A DNA stretch of 6,632 nucleotides from positions 1 through 6,632 of the forward strand of contig WALG01000138.1 of NCBI GenBank assembly GCA_015522955.1, given 5' to 3'. Position numbers and translations under genes: made by a program. The notes under the pieces are model-generated. The model was not told the origin of the DNA. It made no database searches and was given only the letters and a program-made list of their open reading frames with translations. Numbering within the stretch: position 1 is the stretch's first letter; each line of letters starts with the position of its first letter. Positions 6,205 to 6,632 of this stretch are shown piece after piece. The stretch comes from DHVE2 group archaeon (lineage in GTDB: Archaea > Thermoplasmatota > Thermoplasmata > Thermoplasmatales > Aciduliprofundaceae).

Positions 6205-6222
6205 ACACCTGCATTCTACAGG
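6201..6222 (-). repeat. Partial direct copy of the tRNA-Gly 5' end
   Basis: Bases 6201-6222 repeat 6159-6179 with one substitution and one inserted base: CACCACACCTGCATTCTACAGG against CACCACACCCGCATTCT-CAGG on the + strand. The copied part covers the first 12 bases of the tRNA (acceptor 5' strand and start of the D stem) plus about 9 bases of upstream flank. Beyond this the copies diverge, so the upstream one is not a tRNA gene. Confidence 0.7.
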
Positions 6223-6257
6223 ATAGCCCTTCTTGGTGGCACCCTGATATGTTTTTT

Positions 6258-6267
6258 GGTATTTAAG
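6258..6267 (-). promoter_or_regulatory. Weak candidate TATA box for tRNA-Gly
   Basis: CTTAAATACC on the - strand, 7 bases after the bioY stop. If used, transcription would start near 6237 and give a tRNA leader of about 65 bases containing the repeat copy and the hairpin. That is long for a tRNA, so cotranscription with bioY is an alternative. Confidence 0.3.
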
Positions 6268-6274
6268 ATTTTAT

Positions 6275-6632
6275 TCAGCATCTCTTTGCAAGAAGAATCT
6301 TGGCTGAAGTGGCTGCACCTAGAGCCTTGAGGAGTTCAACACCCACAAAGGGCAGGAATCCGAGCAGGAGTCCCCTTGAGAAATTTCCAAGATAAATGCC
6401 AAGGTAGATGCTTCCTATCAGAAGAATAAGCACGGAGCCGGTTATGCTGGCAGCAAATGCAGATTTCCATGTGTAACGGTGCCTGTGAAATATGTGGGAC
6501 ATTAGAGGCGGCACAACAAGAAATGCCAGAAGATAGCCTCCTGTGGCTCCCATGAGATATTCAATCCCGCTTCCATTGCCTGCAAATACAGGTAGTCCAA
6601 CGAGACCAAGGAGAAGATAGATACCTGTGGAA
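6275..6632 (-). CDS. bioY: BioY-type biotin transporter S component (5' end outside window)
   Basis: The substrate-binding membrane subunit for biotin uptake, normally paired with ECF ATPase and T subunits or sometimes working alone. The frame is open through the ATG at 6553 to the window edge, and the extra residues match the family (TGIYLLLGLVGLPVFAGNGS), so the gene is cut, not short. About 118 C-terminal residues are present of the usual 180-200. Seen: the BioY hallmark GLPVFAGNGSG followed by MGATGGYLLAF, then helices around GSVLILLIGSIYLGIYL and the closing segment LLLGFLPFVGVELLKAL, which corresponds to the LPF-x-GDL-KA region of other BioY proteins. Here VGVE replaces the usual PGD-type turn. 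tRNA-Gly follows 104 bases after the stop. Its promoter and any biotin regulator site lie outside the window. Confidence 0.88.
   Translation of the reverse strand, partial: STGIYLLLGLVGLPVFAGNGSGIEYLMGATGGYLLAFLVVPPLMSHIFHRHRYTWKSAFAASITGSVLILLIGSIYLGIYLGNFSRGLLLGFLPFVGVELLKALGAATSAKILLAKRC

Noticed and set aside
6171..6222. Box C/D guide RNA upstream of the tRNA
   Set aside because: CTGA elements are present on the - strand, but there is no RTGATGA C box and the spacing between boxes is only a few bases, too short for a guide.
6171..6222. Second complete tRNA gene
   Set aside because: Only the 5' acceptor strand and start of the D stem resemble a tRNA; there is no anticodon arm or T arm before the real tRNA begins.
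6088..6330. 80-codon + strand reading frame starting MQKVRVPGFEP
   Set aside because: It runs antisense through the tRNA-Gly gene; the VPGFEPG peptide is the usual false translation of a tRNA T arm on the reverse strand.
1..6632. CRISPR array, insertion sequence or defence cassette
   Set aside because: No regularly spaced repeats, transposase or nuclease/effector genes were found; the content is core chromosomal.

Overview
The window looks archaeal, and most likely euryarchaeal. The gene content is archaeal: a TmcA-type RNA acetyltransferase, a DUF131 membrane protein, a COG1340-type coiled-coil protein, an archaeal-style FtsZ with no long C-terminal linker, and a tRNA gene with no encoded CCA. 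Several genes also carry TATA boxes about 25-27 bases ahead of the ATG, the archaeal arrangement for leaderless mRNAs. An uncultured or cultured member of the Thermoplasmata/Aciduliprofundum side of the Euryarchaeota is my guess, from recollection only.

Left part (1-2008, + strand): the 3' three quarters of tmcA, cut by the window edge, with a small ASCH-domain gene overlapping its end. TmcA makes N4-acetylcytidine (ac4C) in RNA. Some ASCH proteins bind RNA and one subgroup hydrolyses free N4-acetylcytidine, so the pairing is suggestive.

Middle (1991-4020): an unrecognised all-helical protein on the - strand, divergent from a two-gene + strand operon. The two promoters are TATA-type and both appear to give leaderless transcripts. 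The operon encodes a membrane-anchored cytoplasmic protein with two TPR-like helical hairpins and two C-terminal zinc ribbons, followed 4 bases later by a DUF131 membrane protein.

Right part (4011-6632, - strand): in transcription order, the 3' part of a BioY-type biotin transporter gene cut by the window edge, tRNA-Gly(GCC), ftsZ with its own TATA box and Shine-Dalgarno sequence, and a COG1340-type coiled-coil gene 18 bases after ftsZ. Just upstream of the tRNA is a hairpin and a near-exact copy of the tRNA's 5' end.

Both convergent gene pairs overlap at their stop codons (18 and 10 bases). No CRISPR array, insertion sequence or defence module was seen. The ordinary reading is a core archaeal chromosome segment. 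The least explained items are the zinc-ribbon/DUF131 operon, the TmcA-ASCH overlap, the FtsZ-coiled-coil pair and the duplicated tRNA leader.
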